DNA from: CBDHGY01 sp965263325 | Lineage (GTDB): Bacteria; Pseudomonadota; Alphaproteobacteria; Caulobacterales; Hyphomonadaceae | Direction: 5' to 3' | DNA length: 64,000 bases | Assembly (NCBI GenBank): GCA_965263325.1 | Contig: CBDHGY010000002.1 | Span: 992,001 to 1,056,000 of the forward strand | Notes under the pieces: model-generated | Seen by the model: only the letters and a program-made list of their open reading frames with translations | The model's database searches: none | What the model was told of the DNA's origin: nothing | Made by a program: the position numbers and the translations under genes | Shown here: in pieces, positions 52,725-61,284 of the stretch | Position numbering within the stretch: the first letter of the stretch is position 1 | Layout of the letters: every line of letters starts with the position of its first letter

Positions 52725-53648
52725 ATGAGACCAACGCTCAGACAGCTCCAATATCTCGTTGCTGTCGCCGAAACAGGCAAATTCGGAGAGGCTGCAAAGC
52801 GCATGCATGTCAGCCAGCCAAGCTTGTCAGCCCAAATGGCAGACATGGAGGCATATCTTGGCGTCTCCTTGATAGAGCGCGGCAGACATGGCGCTGTGAT
52901 GACGCCCCTCGGCGCGGACGTCGTCGCGCGCGCGCGCCTGATTATCCGTCACGTGGAAGAACTGAAATCTATGGCTCAACAAGGTGACGGCGTTCTTGCC
53001 GGGCGTATCCGTCTGGGTGTGCTCCCGACGATTGGGCCTTATTTGCTTCCGGTCGCCACCAAGCAATTGCACGGCCAGCATCCGGATCTACGCTTATCGG
53101 TGAACGAAATGTCGACCATCAATCTCGCAGCGGCTCTTCGAGATGGCAGGCTTGATACGATTATTTCGACTCCAGAAGATCACCCCGAAATGGACTCGAT
53201 TTACCTCTTCCATGAAGAGCTTTGGATATGTGCTGCAGATGATGACCCGCTGTCATCGGGAAGCGGGCCGGTCAAACTTTCGGAATTGAAAGGACGTCCG
53301 CTGTTGACGCTTGGGGCCGGTCACCGTTTGTCGTTCATTGTCGAAGAAATTGCCCATACGGCGGGGGCATACATCAGCGCTGAATACGAAGGTACAAGCC
53401 TCGACGCGACACGCCAGATGGCCATCATGGGTGGCGGGGTCGCCGTTCTGCCGAGCTTATATGCGTTATCAGAAGCTGTAAGAGACCCTGACCTAAAGGT
53501 TCGAAGGATCGACAATAAAATCGCCGAGCGAGATATACACCTTTGCTGGCGACCTTCCTCTCCTCTGACGGCAAAATTTCAAGCTCTCGGGGAAACAATG
53601 GCTGACGTCGCAGATAAGCTTATCAACAACTCTAAGTTCAAATCGTAA
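52725..53648 (+). CDS. LysR-type regulator, OxyR-like but without redox cysteines
   Basis: A 307-residue LysR regulator. The N-terminal helix-turn-helix (TLRQLQYLVAVAETGKFGEAA and HVSQPSLSAQM, residues 5-38) and the overall length are closest to OxyR. In OxyR the peroxide-sensing cysteines 199 and 208 sit in GHCLRDQAMGFC; here the same place reads GHRLSFIVEEI (199-209), so both are absent. The only cysteines are 169 and 274. It is therefore unlikely to sense peroxide by the known disulfide switch. It diverges from nhaA and stands 38 bases before ccmA. Confidence 0.83.
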   Translation: MRPTLRQLQYLVAVAETGKFGEAAKRMHVSQPSLSAQMADMEAYLGVSLIERGRHGAVMTPLGADVVARARLIIRHVEELKSMAQQGDGVLAGRIRLGVLPTIGPYLLPVATKQLHGQHPDLRLSVNEMSTINLAAALRDGRLDTIISTPEDHPEMDSIYLFHEELWICAADDDPLSSGSGPVKLSELKGRPLLTLGAGHRLSFIVEEIAHTAGAYISAEYEGTSLDATRQMAIMGGGVAVLPSLYALSEAVRDPDLKVRRIDNKIAERDIHLCWRPSSPLTAKFQALGETMADVADKLINNSKFKS

Positions 53649-53686
53649 TTGTTCCGTTTTTCCGCACAAGTTTCTCCGCTCTCAAT

Positions 53687-54343
53687 ATGACGACTAGATT
53701 GCACCTCAAGGCAGAAAATATTGAAGTTCAGGCGGGCAACTTCCGGCTGCTCAGCAATGTCAACTTTGAACTTTCGAGCGGGCATGCCTTGATCCTACGC
53801 GGATCAAACGGAATCGGAAAAACATCGCTTTTAAAAGTAATTGCCGGTCTGGCGCGTCCAGCTCACGGCTCGTTAGAGTTGGTCACAGAAGATAAGGCGC
53901 AACACTTCGACATTTCTGAGAACAGCCACTTTCTCGGCCATAAACATGGCCTAAAGGTGAACCAGACCGTTGGTCAAAACCTGTCCTTTTTTACGAGTTT
54001 CTATGGCGGCGCGCCGGAGAAGTTAAGCGAGGCGCTTAAACGGCTTTCTCTGATGCGCCTTCAGGATCTGCCCATTCGGTTGCTATCGGCCGGTCAAAAG
54101 CAACGCACGGCTTTCGCGCGTCTCACACTGCATGAGCGCCCTCTCTGGCTACTTGATGAACCAACAGCAAGCCTTGATGCTGAGACAAGCCGCCTAATTG
54201 AGACATTGTGTTTCACACATTTGGAAAATAGCGGAATGATCATTGCCGCAACGCACCTACCTTTCTTGGAAGAGAGTAAGTACGCCCAGACTTTCGACTT
54301 GCATAAGTTTGTGCCGAAGAAGCGTTGGGCCGAACCAGCATGA
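53687..54343 (+). CDS. ccmA: Heme exporter ATP-binding subunit
   Basis: A 218-residue ABC ATPase for System I cytochrome c maturation. It shows Walker A GSNGIGKTS (near residue 38), signature LSAGQKQR, Walker B LWLLDEPT and the switch His in AATHLPF. CcmA with CcmB and CcmC drives release of holo-CcmE. It is the first gene of the plus-strand ccmABCDG group and overlaps ccmB by 4 bases (ATGA). Confidence 0.94.
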   Translation: MTTRLHLKAENIEVQAGNFRLLSNVNFELSSGHALILRGSNGIGKTSLLKVIAGLARPAHGSLELVTEDKAQHFDISENSHFLGHKHGLKVNQTVGQNLSFFTSFYGGAPEKLSEALKRLSLMRLQDLPIRLLSAGQKQRTAFARLTLHERPLWLLDEPTASLDAETSRLIETLCFTHLENSGMIIAATHLPFLEESKYAQTFDLHKFVPKKRWAEPA

Positions 54344-55005
54344 GCGCGTTCTTAGCTCTTCTGCGGCGGGAAATTGGAATCTCAATTTCAGGTGGGACAA
54401 GCCTGGGCATTGGCGCTGCATTCTATTTGTCACTTGTTGTACTTTTTCCGTTTGGGATAGGACCTGACCCAGAAACGCTTAGAATAGTCGGGCCTGCCGT
54501 TCTATGGACCGGTCCGCTGCTGGCAATTCTTCTCAGCATTGAGAAACTATTCCAGCCGGACGTTGAAGACGGCACACTCGAGGTTTACCGCATGTCGTGC
54601 CTCCCAATTTACGGCGTTGTGCTTGCGAAATCTCTCGCAACCTGGCTCACACTTGCATTGCCGCTGATCTTGCTCTCTCCGTTATTCGGAATGATGCTCA
54701 ACATGGATGGCAGCGCAATTCTTGGCTGTGTTCTTGCGCTTTTCATCGGATCTCCTGCACTTGTATTTTTTGCGGTTTTTAGCGGTGCCCTGACAGCACA
54801 GATCCCGCGTGCTGGAATGCTAACAACGATCATTACAGTTCCGTTTCTGATCCCGAGCCTGATCTTTGGTGTGTCTGCATCGGTTGCATTCACGCTCGAT
54901 GCTGCGACAATTTCAGCACCACTATCTGCTCTTCTGGCGCTTTCCCTGCTTTCTTCGGTATTATGTACATGGGGCGCATCTGTTATTCTGCAGAGGGGCA
55001 ATTAG
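54340..55005 (+). CDS. ccmB: Heme exporter membrane subunit
   Basis: A 221-residue, six-helix membrane protein. The start is the ATG at 54340 within the ccmA stop (ATGA), giving MSAFLALLRREIGISISGG. Family marks are the early LLRREI, IEKLFQPDVEDGTLEVYRM, and SPLFGMMLNMD. It is the permease-like partner of CcmA in holo-CcmE release. A 40-base gap separates it from ccmC. Confidence 0.94.
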   Translation: MSAFLALLRREIGISISGGTSLGIGAAFYLSLVVLFPFGIGPDPETLRIVGPAVLWTGPLLAILLSIEKLFQPDVEDGTLEVYRMSCLPIYGVVLAKSLATWLTLALPLILLSPLFGMMLNMDGSAILGCVLALFIGSPALVFFAVFSGALTAQIPRAGMLTTIITVPFLIPSLIFGVSASVAFTLDAATISAPLSALLALSLLSSVLCTWGASVILQRGN

Positions 55006-55045
55006 TGTTTGGTTGCGCCGCAAATGGCGCACAATGGAGTTCGGC

Positions 55046-55801
55046 ATGGCCGTAAAATCGATCGCCGCCTGGACAAATCGACAAGGCAACCCTCTGCGGT
55101 TCGTATCGTTCGCAGATAAGGTGTTGCCGTTCTTGATCCTGATTACGACACTTTTGTTCGGTGCCGGACTGTACCTTGCCTTTTTTGCATCCCCAGCGGA
55201 TTATCAACAAAGCGATTATGTGCGCATTATGTATGTCCACGTGCCAGCGGCATGGATGAGCCAGTTTGTCTATGTATCAATGGCCATCGCCGCCTTAGGC
55301 ACACTGATTTGGCGCCACCCGACAGCGGACGTTGCCGCCCGCGCAGCTGCTCCGATTGGCGCTGTGTTCACGTTCCTCGCATTGCTCACCGGCGCGCTCT
55401 GGGGGCAACCGACTTGGGGCACTTGGTGGGAATGGGATGCGCGTATGACGTCAACACTCATTCTATTCCTAATGTATGTCGGCCTCATCTTGCTAAGAAA
55501 TGTAATCGAGCCTCAGTCCCAAGCAGCAACGGTTTGTGCTGCGCTCACCCTGATAGGTGTCGTTATTATCCCGATCATCAGGTTCTCAGTGGATTGGTGG
55601 TACACACTTCACCAACCTGCCAGCGTCTTTAGAGCAAGTGGCAGCACGATACACCCATCCATGCTTTGGCCGCTCGCTCTGATGGCATTGGCGTACACGA
55701 CGTTGTTCTTTGTCCTTTTATTCATGCGAATGAAAAATGATATTCGCGCAAAAAAGATCGAACGGCTCAAGCGGCAAATCGCCTTTGCGGAGGATGGATA
55801 A
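55046..55801 (+). CDS. ccmC: Heme handling protein CcmC
   Basis: A 251-residue, six-helix protein that attaches heme to CcmE at the periplasmic face. The ATG at 55046 is used because TGGAG lies 6 bases upstream; another in-frame ATG sits at 55034. The WWD-type heme-handling motif is WGTWWEWDARMT (about residue 120), and histidine ligands are in VHVPAAWMS and the YTLHQPAS region. It ends directly against the TTG of ccmD. Confidence 0.94.
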   Translation: MAVKSIAAWTNRQGNPLRFVSFADKVLPFLILITTLLFGAGLYLAFFASPADYQQSDYVRIMYVHVPAAWMSQFVYVSMAIAALGTLIWRHPTADVAARAAAPIGAVFTFLALLTGALWGQPTWGTWWEWDARMTSTLILFLMYVGLILLRNVIEPQSQAATVCAALTLIGVVIIPIIRFSVDWWYTLHQPASVFRASGSTIHPSMLWPLALMALAYTTLFFVLLFMRMKNDIRAKKIERLKRQIAFAEDG

Positions 55802-55984
55802 TTGGACTTGTTCTCAGATGGCAGAATTTTCATCTCGCTTTCTTACATTGCCAGCGCCCTGTTGATTGCGGCGCTGATCTTGCACACCATCTGGAAAGGA
55901 CGCTCGGCAGAGAAGAAGATATCAGAACTGACCCGCCAGAAAGAGCTCATCGACGCGAGCGAACCTGAGAAGCGTTCGATCTGA
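55802..55984 (+). CDS. ccmD: CcmD-like small membrane subunit
   Basis: A 60-residue protein with one membrane helix (about 15-31) and a charged, Lys-rich tail (WKGRSAEKKISELTRQKEL), as in CcmD, which stabilises the CcmABC complex. It starts at a TTG at 55802, directly after the ccmC stop, with GGAGG 8 bases upstream. The ccmG start overlaps its stop as TGATG. The family is short and variable, so the assignment rests on position and helix pattern. Confidence 0.85.
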   Translation: MDLFSDGRIFISLSYIASALLIAALILHTIWKGRSAEKKISELTRQKELIDASEPEKRSI

Positions 55985-56529
55985 TGCGCTGGGTCTTTTT
56001 TATTCCCCTCGTTCTATTTCTTGGTCTTTCGGCCGTATTCATGCTGCGGATGGCAGACGACAAACCTACTGATGAAATACCTTCCGCGCTCATCGGCCGG
56101 GAGGCGCCTGACCTTAATCTCCAGCGTTTAAGCGGTGTCGATACTCCGCTGTTAACCTCAGACGTATTTGGCAAAAGCGACGTGCTCGTTTTGAATGTCT
56201 GGGCCTCCCATTGCGGACCCTGCAGAGTCGAACACCCGCAGATTAGCGCGCTCTCTTATATCGATGGCGTAATTGTCGCCGGGCTCAACCAAAAAGATGA
56301 CGAACAAAAAGCGTTGCGTTTTCTAGAAACGCTTGGAAATCCCTTTGATTATATTGGCACCGACCCAGACGGCGCTGTGAGCTTGCAGTATGGCGTTTAC
56401 GGGCTACCAGAAACATTTCTGATCGACAGAGATGGAGTCATCCGAGCAAAGTATATTGGCGCGATCACCGAAGGCCAGCTCAATAACGAAATCAGGCCCT
56501 TAATTGCACGTATACGGAATGAAAACTAG
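55984..56529 (+). CDS. ccmG: Thiol:disulfide interchange protein CcmG/DsbE
   Basis: A 181-residue periplasmic thioredoxin anchored by one N-terminal helix. The active site is WASHCGPCRVEHP (near residue 74), with His in the position before CxxC where many CcmG proteins have Trp; the downstream EHP and cis-Pro in YGLPETFLI fit the CcmG branch. It reduces the heme-binding Cys pair of apocytochromes. It is the last plus-strand ccm gene and meets ccmH tail to tail with a 4-base overlap. Confidence 0.92.
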   Translation: MRWVFFIPLVLFLGLSAVFMLRMADDKPTDEIPSALIGREAPDLNLQRLSGVDTPLLTSDVFGKSDVLVLNVWASHCGPCRVEHPQISALSYIDGVIVAGLNQKDDEQKALRFLETLGNPFDYIGTDPDGAVSLQYGVYGLPETFLIDRDGVIRAKYIGAITEGQLNNEIRPLIARIRNEN

Positions 56530-57023
56530 GATCCTTCATCCCGGCCGCGCAATCGGTCGAGCAGTTCCTTTTGATGCTCGTCCAACGCTTCGATTTGCTG
56601 ACTATGCGCGGAGGAACGTCCAGCTAAGCTGTCTGACCGGCGGAACAGGCCATGTGCCACGAGAAAGCCTGCCGCGAGCAAGATCAAAGGACTAAGCCAT
56701 AACACTGCTGTGTGCAGCCCCCAGCGCGGACGCAGCAATACGTACTCACCATATATGCCTGTTACCACGTCGAGCACCTCCTCCTTGGTGTCGCCGGCCA
56801 GCACACGCTCACGAACGAGCAATCGGAGTTCTTTTGCCAGACCAGCATTCGAAAAATCGATCGACTCATTCTGACAAACCAAACAGCGAAGCTCTTGGGT
56901 AATTTCTCGAGCTTTTGCTTCCAGTTCAGGATCGTCGAGCCGCTCATCTGGTGTTACTGCAACCGCCGCAAGCGCAAAGACAATGGCAATACAAAAAGTG
57001 AAGAATGAGCGCGACATATTCAT
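56526..57023 (-). CDS. ccmH: Cytochrome c biogenesis protein CcmH
   Basis: A 165-residue protein. The start at 57023 forms an ATGA overlap with ccmF and gives a signal helix (FFTFCIAIVFALAAVAV). The thiol motif is LRCLVCQNESI (about residue 43), and a membrane helix follows at about 103-123. CcmH holds apocytochrome and passes electrons from CcmG. The last 40 residues are an acidic/basic tail. It is the fourth gene of the minus-strand ccmIEFH group. Confidence 0.93.
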   Translation of the reverse strand: MNMSRSFFTFCIAIVFALAAVAVTPDERLDDPELEAKAREITQELRCLVCQNESIDFSNAGLAKELRLLVRERVLAGDTKEEVLDVVTGIYGEYVLLRPRWGLHTAVLWLSPLILLAAGFLVAHGLFRRSDSLAGRSSAHSQQIEALDEHQKELLDRLRGRDEGS

Positions 57024-59008
57024 GGGGCACTCGTTGCTGCTGCCGTATTCGTTGAGGACGTTTTCTGGATGTGTCTTTTGCGCGCCCGCCGATCCGCGAG
57101 AGAAACAACACCGCCCGCAAACATCACAATGGAGCCCAACCATATTAGAGTAATATAGGGCTTCCAGTACATTCGAATGACGGCTGAGCCGTCTTCTTTG
57201 ACCTCACCGAGAGAAGCGTAAATCTGCGAAAACCCATGTGTTCCGATCGCCGCTTCCGTTGTCGGCATTTGACGGGTTTCATACCACCGTCGCTCAGTCT
57301 CCAACACGCCTGCAAGGCTTCCATTTCTTGTATAGGACAACTTAGCAACATCAGACTCAAAGTTGGGGCCACGTGCCTTTTCAACTCCTTCAAACGTGAC
57401 TTCATATCCGCCTGTAATGAGCGTATCGGAAGGCGATAGCGTTTCAATTTGCTCTGTTGAATACGACGTTACCAGCACAACTCCCAGCATGGTGATGCCA
57501 AGCCCTGCATGCGCGGTGCTCGCTCCCCAAAGCCGAAGCGGCAGATTGCGAAGACGCCTCAGTGTTTCCATAGGTGCTACTTGAAAAGTCTTGGCGCGCC
57601 AGAATGGTTCCCAAAGTGCGCCAAGAATTAGCCACAACGCGACACCTAGCGCGATCGGTGCCAGGCTGCCCGCAGGATCGGTAAGCACCCAAATCAAGAA
57701 TGCTATCGAGAACGCAGCGCCGAACACAATCGCCAAACGCTGGAAAATCGCGCGGGCGTCTGCGTGTTTCCACGGCAGGAATGGTCCAAGCGGAACGAAG
57801 ACAGAGAGCAAAACCATCATGGGTGTTGCAGAGTCATTAAAGAACGGGGCCCCAACCGAGAGCTTGTATCCGAACACCTCCGCCATCAATGGAAACAGAG
57901 TCCCGAACAGCACGGTTCCAGCAATCGCCGTCAAGAAAATATTATTCAGAACAATAGCGCCTTCCCGGCTAATGGGTTCAAACATGCCCTTTGTGCTGAG
58001 GCTGTTAGCGCGCCAGGCGAAAAGCGCAAGTCCGCCCCCAATGAAGAGCATCAGGATTGCTAGAATATACATCCCCCGTGTTGGATCAGTAGCAAAAGCG
58101 TGAACCGACGTGAGAACACCTGATCGCACGAGAAATGTTCCAAGAAGGCTTAGAGAGAATGTGAGGATGGCCAGAAGCACCGTCCAAACCCTGAGCGCGG
58201 CGCGCTTCTCGACCACGATCGCAGAGTGTAAGAGCGCCGTGCCGATAATCCAGGGGAGCAAGCTTGCATTTTCAACCGGGTCCCAAAACCAGTAACCGCC
58301 CCAACCAAGCTCGTAGTAGGCCCAATACGATCCCATCGAAATTCCCAGCGTGAGAAACATCCATGCGATGAGCGCCCATGGGCGCACCCATTTGGCCCAG
58401 GCTCGATCTATCCGACCGAGTATCAGCGCTGCGATCGCAAACGAAAATGTTACTGAGAAACCAACATAACCCACGTAAAGAAGTGGCGGATGAATGGCGA
58501 GCCCGATGTCCTGCAGAACTGGATTTAGGTCCTGCCCATCAAAGGGTATCGGTAACAGCCGCGCAAAAGGATTAGATGTAAACAGAATAAAGGAAAGGAA
58601 CGCAGCCGATATCCAGCTTTGTACGGCAAGAACGATCGCTCGTGTATCTTCCGGCATAGACTTCGTTCGCGCAATCAACGACGCGAAGAGAACCAGAATG
58701 AGTGCCCAGAGCAACATTGACCCCTCATGATTGCCCCAGGTGCCTGTAAGTTTATAGATAAATGGCTTGTCGGTATGGCTGTTTTCCCAAACAAGTCGGA
58801 GAGAGAAATCTGAATTCGCGAACGCAGCGGTTAAAGCCGCGAAGCTAATCGCCACGAGCGCAAACTGGAGATGCGATAATGGGGCAGCTACACGCATGAG
58901 CCGCGTATCCTGTAACCGATAACCGACAAGCGGCAATAGGCTCGTGACGACGGCCACCGCAAAGGCACACGCCAGCGCCGCATGGCCGATTTCATTGAGG
59001 TAGTTCAC
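57020..59008 (-). CDS. ccmF: Cytochrome c heme lyase subunit CcmF
   Basis: A 662-residue protein with about fourteen membrane helices. The start is a GTG at 59008 overlapping the ccmE stop (GTGA), preferred to the longer frame at 59035. It has NHEGSMLLW (about residue 92), the WWD heme motif GWGGYWFWDPVEN near residue 237, and histidine ligands in NP-type loops. CcmF takes heme from holo-CcmE and, with CcmH and CcmI, joins it to apocytochrome. It overlaps ccmH by 4 bases. Confidence 0.95.
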   Translation of the reverse strand: MNYLNEIGHAALACAFAVAVVTSLLPLVGYRLQDTRLMRVAAPLSHLQFALVAISFAALTAAFANSDFSLRLVWENSHTDKPFIYKLTGTWGNHEGSMLLWALILVLFASLIARTKSMPEDTRAIVLAVQSWISAAFLSFILFTSNPFARLLPIPFDGQDLNPVLQDIGLAIHPPLLYVGYVGFSVTFSFAIAALILGRIDRAWAKWVRPWALIAWMFLTLGISMGSYWAYYELGWGGYWFWDPVENASLLPWIIGTALLHSAIVVEKRAALRVWTVLLAILTFSLSLLGTFLVRSGVLTSVHAFATDPTRGMYILAILMLFIGGGLALFAWRANSLSTKGMFEPISREGAIVLNNIFLTAIAGTVLFGTLFPLMAEVFGYKLSVGAPFFNDSATPMMVLLSVFVPLGPFLPWKHADARAIFQRLAIVFGAAFSIAFLIWVLTDPAGSLAPIALGVALWLILGALWEPFWRAKTFQVAPMETLRRLRNLPLRLWGASTAHAGLGITMLGVVLVTSYSTEQIETLSPSDTLITGGYEVTFEGVEKARGPNFESDVAKLSYTRNGSLAGVLETERRWYETRQMPTTEAAIGTHGFSQIYASLGEVKEDGSAVIRMYWKPYITLIWLGSIVMFAGGVVSLADRRARKRHIQKTSSTNTAAATSAP

Positions 59009-59463
59009 TTCACCGGTGTCCCATCTCCGCGCCAAACCCCCTGCTCTTTCAACGCGTCTGCAACTTCCTTCGGAATATAATTCTCATCATGCCGGGCGAG
59101 CACTCTTTGCGCGACAAACACACCGCTCTCATTGAGAGTGCCCTCCGCAACAACGCCTTGCCCTTCACGAAACAGATCTGGCAGAATATCGTCATAGCTT
59201 GCCGGCACCCGGTTTACACCATCAGTGATGTTGAAACTCACGACGTCTCCATCGCGCATCACTGATCCCTGTTCGACCAGACCACCGATGCGTATTTTTG
59301 CGCCTGTCTCAACCTCTCCTGCAGCGATCTGGGTTGGAGTCCGGTTAAATGTAATCTGATTACTCATTGCATATAGGATAAGAGCGGTCGCCATCGCGAC
59401 AACGATCCCGCACACCAGGATTAACAAGGCTCTTTTTTGTTTCCGTTTGGCTTGTGGGGTCAC
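59005..59463 (-). CDS. ccmE: Heme chaperone CcmE
   Basis: A 152-residue periplasmic heme chaperone with one N-terminal anchor helix (about 12-31) and an OB-fold domain. The heme-binding His is His125 in LARHDENYIP, with Tyr129 in the HxxxY motif. A GTG at 59463 is the start, 4 bases after the ccmI stop, with GGAG 11 bases away. CcmC loads it with heme and CcmF unloads it. Confidence 0.94.
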   Translation of the reverse strand: MTPQAKRKQKRALLILVCGIVVAMATALILYAMSNQITFNRTPTQIAAGEVETGAKIRIGGLVEQGSVMRDGDVVSFNITDGVNRVPASYDDILPDLFREGQGVVAEGTLNESGVFVAQRVLARHDENYIPKEVADALKEQGVWRGDGTPVK

Positions 59464-59467
59464 GAGA

Positions 59468-60622
59468 TCAAGGCTCCAAACTTAGCTCGTCTGCGAGAGA
59501 CTCTAAACGACTTTGCAACGCTGCGTCATGTTTTAGACTGTTTTGCGCCCTTTCCAATGCGGCCTGTGCATCGCTTACTCTGCCCATAACGACGTATGAG
59601 CGAATAAGACGATCCCACCCCTCAATGTCGCCGGGATTTTCAGCCAGTCGGTCTGCAAGCCGCGATACCATCCCCTCGACCATACGGTCTTGCTCTTCTC
59701 GGGACAGCTCGGCCGCTGCAGCCATTTGCTGTTGTGTCGGGCCGCGTACGCTATCGCCGCTACTGGCCTCAGTCTTCGCCCGAAGCGATTGCAGTCGATC
59801 GACAGCAGCAGCTCTAAACCCAGAACTATCGCTGGGGAATGCTGATAAGAATGCTTCCCACTCAGCAACTGCTGCAGCCTGAGGCGCACCTTGTGCGAGT
59901 GCGTCTGCCTTTAAGAACCGTGCCTGAATGTTCTGAGGATCAAATCGCGCCGCAGCATCTGCAACCAGTATAGAGGACTCGGTATACATTCCTTCTGCTT
60001 CACCCAGCATGGCGCGGGTAGCCATGACGAGTAACTTCGATTTTTCCTGGTTCGTGAAAGTTTCGTATTTCGCAGCGCTGAGATAAGCATTCGCCGCCTT
60101 TCCCCAACTGCCGTATTCAAAGTAAATCGGCGCGACCATTGCCCACGCTCTCGCATCTTCTGGATTTTCAGCAAGATACGCTTCCATCCGATCAACATTG
60201 TGTGCGATTGCAACAACCGGATCGTTCTCAATACGCCAATCAAGTGGATGGTCTCGAAAACCTGGAGCACCCGCAACGGCATAAGTTACAAATGCTGTAG
60301 CCGCTAAAACGACAACAGCGCTGACCGCTGCCAGCGACGCATGAGAGTTCGCAGCACCTTCCTTCAGTTCTGATGGATCTCCATTCGCAACGTATGCTTC
60401 ATAATCTTCGGCAATCCGGACGCGGCTTCGTTCGGCTTCAGTCGGCGTCACAAGACCGGCAGCCTCATCTCGGTCGATCGCGTCAAGCGCGGTTTTTAAT
60501 TCGTCAGCGCGTGTCGCGAAGCGGAGCGCTCGTCTCTGGTGGGTTTGCCCGAAGATAAACGGCTTCAGGATCAAGAAGGCGGCAACCGCGAAAAACAAGA
60601 ACAGGGCTATCCAAGTCACCAT
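59468..60622 (-). CDS. ccmI: Cytochrome c biogenesis protein CcmI
   Basis: A 384-residue protein with two N-terminal membrane helices (about 3-22 and 90-112), a leucine-zipper-like loop between them, and a periplasmic TPR domain in the rest (AYLAENPEDARAWAMVAPIY, NPGDIEGWDRLIRSYVVMGR). CcmI captures the C-terminus of apocytochrome c for the CcmF-CcmH lyase. Its ATG at 60622 is first in the minus-strand ccmIEFH group. Confidence 0.91.
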   Translation of the reverse strand: MVTWIALFLFFAVAAFLILKPFIFGQTHQRRALRFATRADELKTALDAIDRDEAAGLVTPTEAERSRVRIAEDYEAYVANGDPSELKEGAANSHASLAAVSAVVVLAATAFVTYAVAGAPGFRDHPLDWRIENDPVVAIAHNVDRMEAYLAENPEDARAWAMVAPIYFEYGSWGKAANAYLSAAKYETFTNQEKSKLLVMATRAMLGEAEGMYTESSILVADAAARFDPQNIQARFLKADALAQGAPQAAAVAEWEAFLSAFPSDSSGFRAAAVDRLQSLRAKTEASSGDSVRGPTQQQMAAAAELSREEQDRMVEGMVSRLADRLAENPGDIEGWDRLIRSYVVMGRVSDAQAALERAQNSLKHDAALQSRLESLADELSLEP

Positions 60623-60805
60623 ATTGCATTGAGATGCCGCCGAACGCAGGCACCAGCGCTCCTATCTACTTGGTTTCCTATTCAGGGCCCTTACTTGGGT
60701 CAGGCGTTACAGTATGACAACGCGGCATCTATGCCGCAGTCAAAAAAACCTATCGTATTCATAGCACTGCGCGGCTGTACCTATGTGATTCTTGGTCTGG
60801 CCAAG

Positions 60806-61282
60806 TCACTCCTCGTCCTGACACGCACGAACACCGGCAACAGGAACAATGACCTCCCACCCTTCTTCATCTATGAACGTAAGCCGAGCCGTTTCCGTCC
60901 GTTGTCCCTTTTCGAGCACATCTCCCGGCTCAACGTATACCGCGAGTCTATCTGATTCATCGGGCCGTTTATACTGCATGTTCGTCATGAACTGGCCGAA
61001 TATTTCACCATCAGCACCTGTTTGAGACATCCTAACGGCCTCACCGCCGAGATCCACAAGAGCTGTCTCGGTTCCTGCTTTACTAAAGAAGACGAATTTA
61101 CGCTGCTCTCCCGATGTCCAGAGGAATAGACCGCACTCGCCAGGCGCAAGCGTTTGAGGCCCAAGCCCCTTGCGCACTTCGCCAGACGTAGAATTTGAAA
61201 CCTGCTGCGGCGTGCTTTCAACGCTTGAGGCGCAGGCCGCGCACAACAGCCCAATCGTTGCTAAAGAAAAAATCCGTATCAT
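60806..61282 (-). CDS. Predicted lipoprotein after the gsp genes
   Basis: A 158-residue protein starting MIRIFSLATIGLLCAACASS, with lipobox CAAC (Cys17). The mature domain is beta-rich (GECGLFLWTSGEQRKFVFFS) and ends in a strand-rich WEVIVPVAGVRACQDEE. It has three Cys in the mature part, including the anchor. It begins 2 bases after the gspN stop, so it is probably the last gene of the type II secretion operon. It may be a pilotin-like or substrate-linked lipoprotein, but no family was recognised. Confidence 0.7.
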   Translation of the reverse strand: MIRIFSLATIGLLCAACASSVESTPQQVSNSTSGEVRKGLGPQTLAPGECGLFLWTSGEQRKFVFFSKAGTETALVDLGGEAVRMSQTGADGEIFGQFMTNMQYKRPDESDRLAVYVEPGDVLEKGQRTETARLTFIDEEGWEVIVPVAGVRACQDEE

Positions 61283-61284
61283 CT

